Of a stretch of 64,000 nt of DNA, positions 45,458-54,823 are shown piece by piece. Numbering within the stretch: the first letter of the stretch is position 1; every line of letters starts with the position of its first letter. The notes below the pieces were generated by a model. It ran no database searches. It saw only the letters and a list, made by a program, of their open reading frames with translations, and was not told the DNA's origin. The stretch lies in NCBI GenBank assembly GCA_963741405.1, contig CAVUHX010000024.1:21066-85065 (forward strand), given 5' to 3'. Source of the DNA: Roseiarcus sp963741405 (lineage in GTDB: Bacteria; Pseudomonadota; Alphaproteobacteria; Rhizobiales; Beijerinckiaceae). Both the position numbers and the translations under genes were made by a program.

Positions 45458-46990
45458 TGTCCGTAGCGCGTCAACCTGTCGTGTTTTTGTAGCGCGTGAA
45501 GTGTCGGCTTCGGGTTGATGATCGAAACGGGTCGGAAGCCGGCGGACGGCCCGGTTCGAGGTTGTCATGCTGCGCCGATCGCCGTGTTGGGGTCGGGCTG
45601 TTTCCTTGTTCGGCTGGGCGGCCGTTTCCTCGTCCCGGCCTGCGCAGCGGAACTGGCGTCGCGCGGAGGGGCGGTCAAGGACGCGCGCGAGCGCGCCCGA
45701 CAGGGCTTGTCCTTGACGGCCCCGAGCACGACGCCAGACTTGGGCGCAGTCGGGACGCGGAGGGTTCCCGCGGCGTCGTAGTCGGCGAGCCGGTGCGGGC
45801 CGAGGAACACGGCGCAGGTCGCGTCGGGATATTCGTGCACCCGGACCTGAGCCTTGACGAAATGCGGGCGCAGGCGGCTCTCCGGCAATTGCAGGCGCTT
45901 TCCGTTCCAGGCCACGGTGTTGTCGTTGGCGACCGTGCGCTCCTCGACGACGCACAGGATTTCGCGCCACATCTCGTGGGCGTCGGGCACGAAGGCCGAG
46001 CCCTCCTGTTCCGGATCGACGGCGAAGCGGGCGTTGTGCTCGGCGATGTAATGACTCTTCAGCCAGGCGTTGGCCGCCTCGACGGTTGTGATCCCGGCCA
46101 GCCGCAACTCCTTGGGGAAACGGTCCTGCAGGGTGGCGAACAGCCGCTCGGAGCGTCCGCGCGCCTGCGGCGAATAGGCGGCGATGTGCTCGATCCCCAG
46201 ATGCGCCAAGGCCCGGCCGACCTGCGTCTGGACCGTGCTCGAGACTTTGCCGCCGGCCTCCGGGGTATGGAAGTAGTGGCTGCCGCGGTCGGTGTAGAGC
46301 GCGCAGAACAGGCCATGCTCGCCGATCACCTCGCGCAAGGCCTCGAAGGTCGAGGCCGTCCCCTCTTCGGCGACGAGGACCATCGAGTAGATCTCGCTCG
46401 TGGCGTCGTCCATGGTGACGATCAGGTCCATCGCCGGCAGGCCCTCGACCCACACATGCCTTGATCCGTCCTGATGAAGCATCATGCCGCGCAACCGGCC
46501 GCCGCGGCCGCTTCTTGCGGTGCGCCGAGCGCTTGGGCGCGGGCCTGACCAGCCCGGCGCGGTGCAGGGAAATCTTCGTTACCGTGTAGCCGAGCGTGTA
46601 TCCGTGCCGCTTGGTCAACTGCTCGTGGAAATGCTTGACGGTGAAGTCGGCGTACTTGTCCCGGTAGAGCCCGAGCATCCGCTCGACTTCCTCCTGCGGC
46701 GCCCGCCGCGGCGACGGCCCGCCGCGCTGGTCGACGAGCCCCGCCTCGCCTTCCGCCTCGTACCGATCCTTCCAGCGCTGAAACGAGCGAACGCTCATCC
46801 CCAAAAGCTCCGCCGCCGCATCCTGGCCGATTTCTCCCCGCTCTCCCAACGATCCCAGATCGCCGAAAAACGCATCTTCCGTATCCCTTCGCGTATCCGC
46901 GCCACGTCCATGAAGGCCCCTCCTCAGGGCCTCCAAAAGACACGACACTTCACGCGCTACGAACTCACGTCACTCCATAAGCTAGCGACA
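45458..46990. mobile_element. ISNCY (IS1202-group) element
   Basis: Element bounded by TGTC-type ends. Inner inverted repeat GTAGCGCGTGAAGTGTC at 45489-45505 and its exact complement at 46944-46960; outer ends TGTCCGTAGC and (complement) TGTCGCTAGC. It is flanked by the 15-bp repeat TTCCTGATTGCGCGC (45443-45457), whose right copy (TTCCTGATTACGCGC) begins at 46991 and is interrupted by the ISKra4 insertion. Long target duplications are known for IS1202. Confidence 0.75.
45565..46948 (-). pseudogene. ISNCY (IS1202-group) transposase, frameshifted
   Basis: Frame one (from 46948): TEDAFFGDLG, LGMSVRSFQRWKDRY, YADFTVKHFHEQLTKRHGY and KKRPRR. Near 46500 the frame shifts and the catalytic half continues MMLHQDGSRHVWVEG, LYTDRGSHYFHTPEAGGKV, LGIEHIAAYSPQARGRSERLF, matching ISNCY transposases with HTH plus rve core. 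One extra base explains the break. The C-terminal region ends with a basic Arg/Lys tail (KPPSRTRKQPD). Confidence 0.78.
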
Positions 46991-46998
46991 TTCCTGAT

Positions 46999-48458
46999 GG
47001 GTGCGATTCAAACCGATGCGGGGTAGGTTCGGTTTGGATTGATTCGGCGGGAGGATTCGGATGGCGGGCGTGGAGTTGAGCGATGAGGCGCTGACGGCGG
47101 CTTTGCGGGCGCATCCCGAGCTTCGCAAGCGCATCGTCATCGATCGTGCTGGCTGTCGAAGGCGACGAGGGCGAACTGAAGGAGGCGGATGCTGCGGAGG
47201 AGCGCATCGTTGATGAGATGCGTCTGTTGGGGCGGGAGGCGCTGAAGAGTTGGGCCGAGAACCGGGTCGAGGCGACGGAACGGGAGATTCGTCAACGCCC
47301 TCAGATGCATCGCCAAGGTGAAAAAAACTCCGCTGGCATACGAAATTCGGGGAAATAGAGGTCCGGGAGCCGCAATATCGGTTCGGGACGCAGCGCGTGC
47401 GTCCTTTCGTGCTCGGAGCGAAGGTGAACCCGCTCGGATGTTCGCGGCCGCTGCAGCGCGCCATCGTCGACTTCGCCGCCGATCAGCCCTTCGTGCAAGC
47501 GCGCGCCAAGCTTGAGGAACACTACGGCTTCGCGATCGGTGAGAGCACGATCCAGCGGATCACCTTCGCCCATGCTGAGGCGATGTACGAAGCGGGTCGT
47601 GCGGAAACTGAATTTCCGGAAACGCCGGGCCTCAGCAAGCCGATCATCGTCGAGACGGACGGCGGCATGGTTCCGATCGTCGAGCCGAGTTGCGAGGGGA
47701 AAGACAAGCGCAAGGGCAAGACGTTGTCCTGGCGGGAGGCGAAGCTGTCGCTGGCGCACGCGCAAGGGAGCCGGACGCCGGTTTATGCGGGCTCGATCGA
47801 GGGCGGGGTCGAAGAGGCCGGGCGTCGGCTGCTTTCCTGCGCGGTTCGCGCCGGCTTCGGAGCGAACTCGCGGGTTCACGCTGTCGGCGACGGCGCGCCC
47901 TGGATCGTCGGCCAAGTCGAGGAGCAATTTGGCGACCAGGGCCGCTATTTGATTGATTTCTATCACGTTTGCGAATACCTGGCCGCCGCCTCCGAAGCGA
48001 TCGCGCCCGACGCTGCGCGTCGCGAGGTCTGGATGGAGACGCAAAAGGACGCGCTCAAGAGCGGCCGTCTCGACGCCGTCCTGCGCGCGCTCTCCGGACG
48101 TTGCGAGCCCCCCGAAGTCGATGACGAGCATGCGCCCGTGCGAACCTGCCATCGCTATCTCCGCGCTCGCGCCGACCAGTTGAACTATCGCCAGGCCTTG
48201 GCCGAAGGACTGCCGATCGGCTCGGGCGAGATCGAAAGCGCTCATCGCTACGTCGCCCAGCAACGCCTCAAGCGGCCCGGCGCCTGGTGGCGCGTCGAAC
48301 ATGCCGAATTCATGCTCGCCTTGCGGATAAACCAAATCAACGGCGACTGGGACGCCTACTGGAAAGCCCTCGCCCAAACCTCCGCCGTCGCCAACGACAA
48401 CAGCCCGCAAAAATCACGACGCCGTACCGCTTGATTGCATCACTTTGGATCGCACCCC
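46999..48458. mobile_element. ISKra4-family element
   Basis: Left end GGGTGCGATTCAAACCGATGC at 46999-47019 and right end at 48437-48458 (complement GGGGTGCGATCCAAAGTGATGC) form imperfect inverted repeats. The element is flanked by 9-bp direct repeats ATTCCTGAT (46990-46998, 48459-48467). It is inserted exactly at the end of the ISNCY element, inside that element's target duplication. Confidence 0.82.
47061..48434 (+). CDS. ISKra4-family transposase (two frames joined at an A-run)
   Basis: The main part (from about 47322 to 48434) encodes KKLRWHTKFGEIEVREPQYR and VRPFVLGAKVNPLGCSRP, then ETDGGMVPI, GDGAPWIVGQVEEQFG and YHVCEYL of the DDE domain. The 5' part is in another frame (AVEGDEGELKEADAAEERIVDEMRLLGREALKSWAENRVEAT). 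At 47322-47328 the zero-frame codons GAA AAA AAC form the -1 slippery heptamer A AAA AAC; a -1 shift yields the observed frame. An A8-to-A7 contraction would give the same. A further +1 shift near 47130 links to an initial MAGVELSDEALTAA. Confidence 0.72.
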
Positions 48459-48539
48459 ATTCCTGATTACGCGCTTGCGTCAGCCTCAGACCTTTGGTAG
48501 AATGAAACACGAACAAATTGTTTGCGCAGGGGTTCTCCG

Positions 48540-48602
48540 ATGGCGCGCAATCAGGTCCAGTTCCAGAAAGGCCTCAGCGAGGCCAGTTTCGCCGAGAGTT
48601 AT
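48540..48602 (+). pseudogene. IS1595-family transposase start remnant
   Basis: Reads MARNQVQFQKGLSEASFAESY, the typical opening of ISXO2-type transposases, then stops at the left end of the IS1634 element (48603). Confidence 0.6.
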
Positions 48603-50520
48603 CCGAACTTCCGTAGGGTTTTGTGGGGAAGGCGAGGGTTTGTGCTGGTTTGCGGGGATTTGCGGCGAAATTGTAGGCATGTAAATCATTGCATTGATTT
48701 CATCGGGAGGCCATGATTCAAGCTGATCATGTACGTCACGCGCATCCCCAACCGCGATTCGCCGCCCGCCGTGCTGCTGCGCGAGAGCTATCGCGAGGAC
48801 GGCAAGGTCAAGTCGCGCACCCTCGCCAACATCTCCGACTGGCCGGAGGCGAAGATCGAGAGCCTGCGCCGGGTGCTGGCCGGGGAGACCCTCGTGCCGC
48901 TCGGAGCCGAGCGCTTCGAGATCGCGCGCGCGCTGGCGCACGGCCATGTCGCCGCCGCGCTCGGGACGGTGCGCCGGCTCGGGCTCGACAAGGTGCTGCC
49001 GAAGGGGCCGGAGCGCCGGGCCAGGCTGATCCTCGCCATGATCGTGGCGCGGATCGTCGAGCCGGCCGCCAAGCTCGCGACCGCGCGCCAGCTCAGCGAG
49101 GCGACCGCCGCCCACTCGCTCGGCGCCGTGCTGGGCCTCGGCGAGGTCGACGAGGACGAGCTTTACGCCGCCCTCGATCTTCTGGGCCGCAGCCAGGCGA
49201 GCGTCGAGAAGGTCCTCGCCGAGCGCCACCTCAAGGACGGCGTGCTCGTGCTCTACGACGTCACCTCGAGCTATCTGGAGGGGCGGCGCTGCGAGCTGGC
49301 GCAATTCGGCTACAGCCGCGACCATCGGAGCGACCGGCCGCAGATCGTCTTCGGTCTTTTGTGCACGCCGGAAGGCTGCCCGGTCGCCGTCGAGGTGTTC
49401 GAAGGCAATCTCGGCGATCCGAGCACGCTCGCCGATCAGGTTCGCAAGCTGCGCACGCGCTTTCGGCTGAAGCGCATCGTGCTCGTCGGCGACCGCGGCA
49501 TGATCACCCAGGCGCGCATCGACGCCGACCTCGCGCCCGCCGGCTTCGACTGGATCACCGCGCTGCGCGCCCCGGCGATCAAGGCCCTCGCGGCCGAGGG
49601 CGGCCCCCTGCAACTCTCGCTGTTCGACGAGCGCGACATGGCCGAGATCGTCTCGGACGACTATCCCGGCGAGCGCCTCATCGTCTGCCGCAACCCGGAG
49701 CTCGCGGCCGAGCGCGCGCGCAAGCGCGCCGAACTCCTCGAGGCGACCGAGAAGGCGCTCGTCAAGATCCGCGCGATGACCGAGAAAAAGCGCAATCCGC
49801 TCCGCGGCGCGGACAAGATCGCCCTCAAGGTCGGCGCCGTGCATCGATCGTCGCCACATGGCCAAGCATTTCGACCTCGCCATCACCGAGACCGGCCTCG
49901 CCTGGTCGCGCAAGGCCGAGGCGATCGCCGCGGAAGCCGCCCTCGACGGCGTCTATGTGATCCGAAGCTCGCTTCCCGGGGACGGCTTCCCCGCCGCCGG
50001 CCTCGTCCTCGCCTACAAGGGCCTGAGCCACGCCGAGCGCGGCTTCCGCGACATCAAATCGGGCGACCTCGACGTCCGTCCGATCCACCATCGCCGGGCC
50101 CATCGCGTCCGCGCCCATGTCTTCTTGTGCATGCTGGCCTACTACGTCGTCTGGCGCATGAAGCGCGACCTCGCCCCGATGCTGTTCAAGGACGACGATC
50201 CCGCCGCCGCGGCCGCGCAGCGCTCTCCCCCGTCGCCAAGGCCAAAGTCTCGCCCGCGGCGCGCCGCAAGGCCATCAACAGGCGCACCGAAGACGGCCAG
50301 CCCGTCCACAGCTTCCGCACCCTCCTGCAGGACCTCGCCAACCTGACCCGCAACAGCGTCCGCTTCGGCGACGCCCGCCCCACGACAATCCTGTCAAGGC
50401 CAACGCCAACCCAGACCCGCGCCTTCGATCTCCTCGGCCTCAAGATCGCCGCGTAGGCAGAACCCGATCCCACTCATCGAGTCACATCAAGGACTTGCGC
50501 TCAAAAGGCCGGAAGTTCGG
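48603..50520. mobile_element. IS1634-family element
   Basis: Terminal inverted repeat CCGAACTTCCG at 48603-48613 and CGGAAGTTCGG at 50510-50520. It carries the transposase below and splits an IS1595 remnant on the left. I see no clear target duplication. Confidence 0.7.
48729..50458 (+). pseudogene. IS1634-family transposase with two compensating shifts
   Basis: Starts MYVTRIPNRDSPPAVLLRESY; DDE residues in VLYDVTSSYLEG, VLVGDRGMITQARI and HAERGFRDIKS. The frame shifts +1 near 49846 (extra C) to MAKHFDLAITETGL and back near 50205 (C-run) to SPVAKAKVSPAARRKAINRRT...KIAA. The net length is normal (575 codons). Catalytic parts are all present but in different frames. Confidence 0.8.
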
Positions 50521-50522
50521 CC

Positions 50523-51805
50523 TAGTTCATCGAATCGTTGAAACCAATCATATGCGCGCGGGATTCATTTTTCCTGACGTGGTTTGTAGCCTTGCTGTTT
50601 TGATTCGGAAGCGAGGTGTGAGGTGATGGCGGGTCGGCGGCGGGCGATTGAATTGGCGATTGGCGAGGAGGATTTGGCGGCGTTGGGCGCGATTGCCCGC
50701 TCGCGAACGGAATCGGCGAGCCGGGTTGATCGAGCGCGGATGCTGCTGGCCTACCGGGAAGACGCATCGTTTTTTGCGGTGGGGCGAGCCGTGGGCGCGC
50801 ACCATCAGACCGTCCAGCGCTGTGTCGAGCGGGCGTTGGCCTATGGCCCGATGGCGGCGCTCGACGATCGACCGCGGCCCGGCAGGGAGGCGACGATCAC
50901 CGCCGAGGCCAAGGCATGGGTTGTCGACCTCGCCTGCCGCAAGGCCAAGGACCTCGGCTATCCCCACGAATTGTGGACGACGCGGCTGCTCGCCCGCCAT
51001 GCGCGTGAGCATGGGCCGGCGGAGGGCCATGCTTGCCTTGCCAAGGTGGCTCAGGGGACGGTGTGCAATATCCTCAACGAGCGGGAGATCAAGCCGCACA
51101 AGGTCCGCTATTACCTGGAACGCCGCGATCCGGAGTTCAAGCAGAAGATGGCGGAGGTTCTGTGCGTCTATGGCCAGGTGAAGCTTATTCGGGAGAGCGC
51201 GGCCGCCGCGAAGCAAAAGCCGAGCGATGCGGTGGCGATTGTCTCCTACGATGAAAAGCCCGGCATTCAGGCAATCGCCACGACCGCCCCGGACCTGCCG
51301 CCCGAGCCCGGCAGACATGCGACCCTCGCGCGCGACCTACGAGTACAAGCGCCACGGCACGGTCAGCTTGCTGGCCGGCATCGATCTGCTCACCGGCCAG
51401 GTCCACGCTCTCGTCAAGGACCGCCACCGCAGCCGCGAATTCATTGAATTCCTCAAGCTCGTCGACGCCGCCTATCCGAGCCATACGGCGATCAAGCTGA
51501 TCCTCGACAATCATTCGGCGCACATCTCCAAGGAGACCAAGGCTTGGCTCGCCGCCCAACCGGAAGGCCGCTTCACCTTTGTCTTCACGCCCAAGCATGG
51601 CTCCTGGCTCAATCTCGTCGAGGGTTTCTTCTCCAAGCTCGCCCGCTCGGTGCTGCGCCACATCCGCGTCGCATCCAAACAGGAACTCAAGGACCGCATC
51701 ATGGCCGCCATGGATCACTTCAATCGACACCCCGTCGTCCACACTTGGTCTTATAAGCTCGATCAGGCAGCCTGATATGATTCGAATCTCAAAATCGATG
51801 AACTA
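50523..51805. mobile_element. IS630-family element
   Basis: Inverted repeats CTAGTTCATCGA at the left (50522-50533) and TCGATGAACTAG at the right (51795-51806), with a second matching block (AATCATAT) inside; TA at both edges fits IS630/Tc1 target choice. It abuts a 183-bp direct repeat on its right. Confidence 0.72.
50623..51775 (+). pseudogene. IS630-family transposase, one frameshift
   Basis: HTH region: VDRARMLLAYREDASFFAVGRAVGAHHQTVQRCVERALAYG. DDE_3 core: VAIVSYDEKPGIQAIAT, TLARD, then after an extra C near 51335 YEYKRHGTVSLLAGID, IKLILDNHSAHISKETKAWL and TFVFTPKHGSWLNLVEGFF. Without the insertion the protein would be about 380 residues and complete. Confidence 0.8.
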
Positions 51806-52216
51806 GACAGAGGAAGCTCCGCGACGCATCACCGGTCCGGCGGTAGCCAACCCGCGCATCAGAGCATGATCAACCGTCGTTTTGATGATCGTGCCTCCTG
51901 CCCTGCTCAGTCGCGGCCATCCTGAACCGCTCGCGCGCGAGCAAAGCATTCTTGCGCCTGCTACTTGAAACGGCGAACATGAGAGGAGAACCCTCGCGTC
52001 CACTATCAGCCGGATATTTTCCGACGCTGGCGCCTAGACAGAGGAAGCTCCGCGACGCATCACCGGTCCGGCGGTAGCCAACCCGCGCATCAGAGCATGA
52101 TCAACCGTCGTTTTGATGATCGTGCCTCCTGCCCTGCTCAGTCGCGGCCATCCTGAACCGCTCGCGCGCGAGCAAAGCATTCTTGCGCCTGCTACTTGAA
52201 ACGGCGAACATGAGAG
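51803..52216. repeat. 183-bp direct duplication
   Basis: The segment 51803-51985 is repeated at 52034-52216 (offset 231) without differences I can see, separated by 48 bases. It begins CTAGACAGAGGAAGC and ends ACATGAGAG. A diverged third relative lies at 56660-56770 (starting GAGACAGAGGAAGGC). Each copy sits beside an IS630-family sequence. Non-coding as far as I can tell. Confidence 0.75.
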
Positions 52217-52761
52217 TGGGTCGGATGGGCGGCGTCGACGTAGACGATCGTCTCGTCCGCATCGAGCGAGTTGCGCAAATCCTCGTGCGCGTCGACGAAC
52301 CTTTGCTGGACCGCCGCGTCGATCTTGCTCGGCACGGGTTCCGGCTTCTTCCAGTCGAAGCCGATGCGGTTCATCAGCTTGATCAGTCCGGATTTGCCAT
52401 ATTCGATGCCGAATCGGCTGCGGATGAACTGCCCGACCTCGACGGTCGACGCCGGCAGAACCTCCATCGCCCAGGCGCGAAGCTCGTCGATCTGGAGGGG
52501 CGACAACGCGCCGGTTCCGCCCTTGAGATCGAACAGGACGAGTTCTTCGACTCCACCGTCGTTGAAGGCCTCGAGCCAAGCGCGAATGGTCAAATCGTCG
52601 ACGAAAAGGACGCTGGCGACTTCCTCGAACTTCATGCCACGATCAAGGAGAAGAATGGCGTTCGCCCGGCGGGCGATGCGATGTTCCTCCAGCCCGTCCC
52701 TGGCGATCTTCACCAGGTCGGCCCGATCCGCCGGGCTGAGGAAATTGCGGTTCGCCTTCAT
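52192..52761 (-). pseudogene. IS630-family transposase, N-terminal remnant
   Basis: MKANRNFLSPADRADLVKIA, the HTH with GMKFEEVASVLFVDDLTIRAWLEAFN, and IGFDWKKPEPVPSKIDAAVQQRF, ending VDAAHPTHSHVRRFK at the duplicated segment. The DDE half is missing; the related half is at 38510-39137. Overlaps the end of the 183-bp repeat. Confidence 0.78.
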
Positions 52762-52882
52762 CCAATGACTGGAATCGATCCTGCGGATTCGGTCAAATGG
52801 TTTTCGGAAGTCCGAGGATTCCCGCTATACCAAAAATGCACTCGATCTCCCGACCGATAAGAGGACGGATTCAAAATCCGCC

Positions 52883-54115
52883 CTACCAAACTGAACAATA
52901 GCCGAAAAACACCCCCGCAACGGCCGTGAGCGCGACGACGGGGAGCGGGGGCCACCGCCAGACGACGAGCGCGGCGAAGCCGGTAGCGGCGATGGCGAAA
53001 TCGACCGGCGTCAACACTGCGCTCGTCCAGACGGGATCAAAGAGCGCCGACGCCAACAGGCCGACCACCGCCGCGTTGACCCCGGCCATCGCCGCGCGCG
53101 CTTTGGGGCGCGTCCGAACGCCATGCCAGAACGGCAGCGCGCCCATCGAAATCAGGAGGCCCGGGGCGAAGATCGCAATCAGCGCCAGGGCCGCGCCCGC
53201 CGCGCCGCCCGGAGGCGCAGCGGCGACTGCGCCCAGAAAAGCCGCGAAGCTGAACAGCGGCCCGGGGACAGCCTGGGCGGCGCCATAGCCGGCGAGGAAG
53301 GCGCTTTGCGAGACGAAGCCTGGCGCGACCACCGCGCCCTGGAGGAGCGGCAGGACGACGTGACCACCGCCGAACACCAGCGCGCCAGAGCGGTAGATCG
53401 CTGCGAGAAAGGCGAGCGTCCCCGCCCCGCGGGCGAGAAAGGAGAGCGAAAGCAATGCAAAGAAGGCTGTGAGAAAAACGATCCCCATGCGGCGCGAGAC
53501 AGGCGCCGCCTCTCCCGCGTTTGAGCGATTGATGGAGTCCTGCCGGCACAGGACGAGCCCGAGCGCCCCGCCCGCCGCAATCGAGAGAATCTGACCCACC
53601 CCGGCAGGCGCGAAGGTCATCACGACGATCGCCAGGACGGCGATCGCGGCGCGCGACCTGTCCGGCGCGAGGTTTTGCGCCATCCCGAGCACTGCCTGGC
53701 CAACGATAGCGACCGCCACCAGCTTGAGGCCGTGCAGAAGTCCCTCCCCCGCCTGCCCGGTCAGCAAACCCGCGCCCCAGGCGAACAGCGTCATCAGGAT
53801 GGCGGAGGGCAGAGTGAATCCAGCCCAGGCCGCGAGCGCTCCGGGATACCCCGCCCGCATGAGGCCGATGGCGAAGCCCGTCTGGCTGCTCGCCGGACCT
53901 GGAAGGAACTGGCAGAGCGCCAGGAGATCGGCGAAGGCGCGCTCGTCGAGCCAGCCCCGCTCGACGACAAAGGCGTTGCGGAAATAGCCGAGATGGGCGA
54001 CCGGGCCGCCGAAGGAGGTCAGGCCGAGCTTGAGAAATACGCGCAGAACTTCGAGGGCGGAACCCGCGGGCCGGGGCCGGGAAGGAACGTCTTCAGGGGC
54101 TATTGTCATCGCCAT
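52883..54115 (-). CDS. chrA: Chromate efflux transporter (CHR family)
   Basis: 410 residues in two homologous CHR halves. The first has LKLGLTSFGGPVAHLGYFR, LPGPASSQTGFAIG; the second AIYRSGALVFGGGHVVLPLL and GYGAAQAVPGPLFSFAAFLG. About ten to twelve membrane helices. Exports chromate in known members. It lies between two transposon piles and has no chrB in the window, so it may have been acquired with them. Frame intact. Confidence 0.92.
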   Translation of the reverse strand: MAMTIAPEDVPSRPRPAGSALEVLRVFLKLGLTSFGGPVAHLGYFRNAFVVERGWLDERAFADLLALCQFLPGPASSQTGFAIGLMRAGYPGALAAWAGFTLPSAILMTLFAWGAGLLTGQAGEGLLHGLKLVAVAIVGQAVLGMAQNLAPDRSRAAIAVLAIVVMTFAPAGVGQILSIAAGGALGLVLCRQDSINRSNAGEAAPVSRRMGIVFLTAFFALLSLSFLARGAGTLAFLAAIYRSGALVFGGGHVVLPLLQGAVVAPGFVSQSAFLAGYGAAQAVPGPLFSFAAFLGAVAAAPPGGAAGAALALIAIFAPGLLISMGALPFWHGVRTRPKARAAMAGVNAAVVGLLASALFDPVWTSAVLTPVDFAIAATGFAALVVWRWPPLPVVALTAVAGVFFGYCSVW

Positions 54116-54190
54116 CCCCCCTTTGCGTAGGGCCCCGGGTCGGTTTTGCCTTCAGGCCGAGGCGGCGTCGGTCTTCGAGAAAACGTCAAC

Positions 54191-54223
54191 GTTGAACCAG
54201 CAGTTCTAAAAGTAGGGAATTTC
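54191..54223. repeat. Left inverted repeat of a decayed element
   Basis: GTTGAACCAGCAGTTCTAAA and following bases match, inverted, the sequence at 56856-56888 (TTCTAAAAGTRGGGAATTT core). Bounds a region in which an IS1634-family transposase gene and several fragments lie. Confidence 0.6.
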
Positions 54224-54230
54224 ATTCTGC

Positions 54231-54416
54231 TCATGGGCCATCGCGGATTTTTAGGAGTTCTGGGGGGATTGCGGAATTGGTGAGGGCTTCGAGCAGGACG
54301 GGCCAGGAGGGAAAGACGACGTAGGCGGTCAGTGTGAGGATGTGGGCGAAGAAGCTGGTTCGCTTTGTCCCTGCTTTCCTCGGATGGATCGGCGATTGCC
54401 GTCTAGAAGTCGTCAA
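54231..54416 (-). pseudogene. Unidentified short ORF, perhaps a transposase tail
   Basis: 61 codons; HILTLTAYVVFPSWPVLLEALTNSAIPPELL near the left inverted repeat. No family recognised. Its place just inside the repeat suggests it is the end of the transposase of the decayed element. Confidence 0.25.
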
Positions 54417-54823
54417 CGAGCACTGAACCGAAACCCTAGCCCATGTCGGAAGACGTCAAAATGACTTGGGTGGCGATCGACCAATGCCTGCTTCGGGCGG
54501 ACACCCTCCGATCAAGGTGCGAGACGAAAGAGAGCGATGCGTCATAAACTGGGCACTGACACAAGGAAGCGCCAGGTGCGGTCGTTCCCGAGGCAAGCTC
54601 CGAACGCGTCCATTCGACCTTGCAAAAGGTTCGAGCCGAAAATCGCCAGCTTTTGAGAAGATCGCGCCCAACGTGAAACGGCCGCCTGAAGGCGGCCGTT
54701 CGTGGATCCGAGTTCGCCCCTTAGGCTGATCTTTGACAGTGCGCTGAGACAAGTTATTGATCGCACGCGTAAAATCGCGCTGCACTGCGGGCGTGGCACT
54801 ACAAAACGAATGGAGCGCGTAAA
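54417..54823. other. Gene-free stretch inside the second transposon pile
   Basis: 407 bases. Contains a strong hairpin, stem AACGGCCGCC/GGCGGCCGTT at 54677-54700 with a 4-base loop, but no T-run. No coding sequence recognised. Confidence 0.45.

Noticed and set aside
52840..52890. tRNA-like arm (CGGAT TCAAA ATCCG) beside chrA
   Set aside because: The loop is 5 bases and no acceptor or T-arm can be paired; not a tRNA.
54677..54700. Strong GC hairpin as a terminator
   Set aside because: No T-run on either strand and no gene ends near it; kept only as a note in the surrounding stretch.
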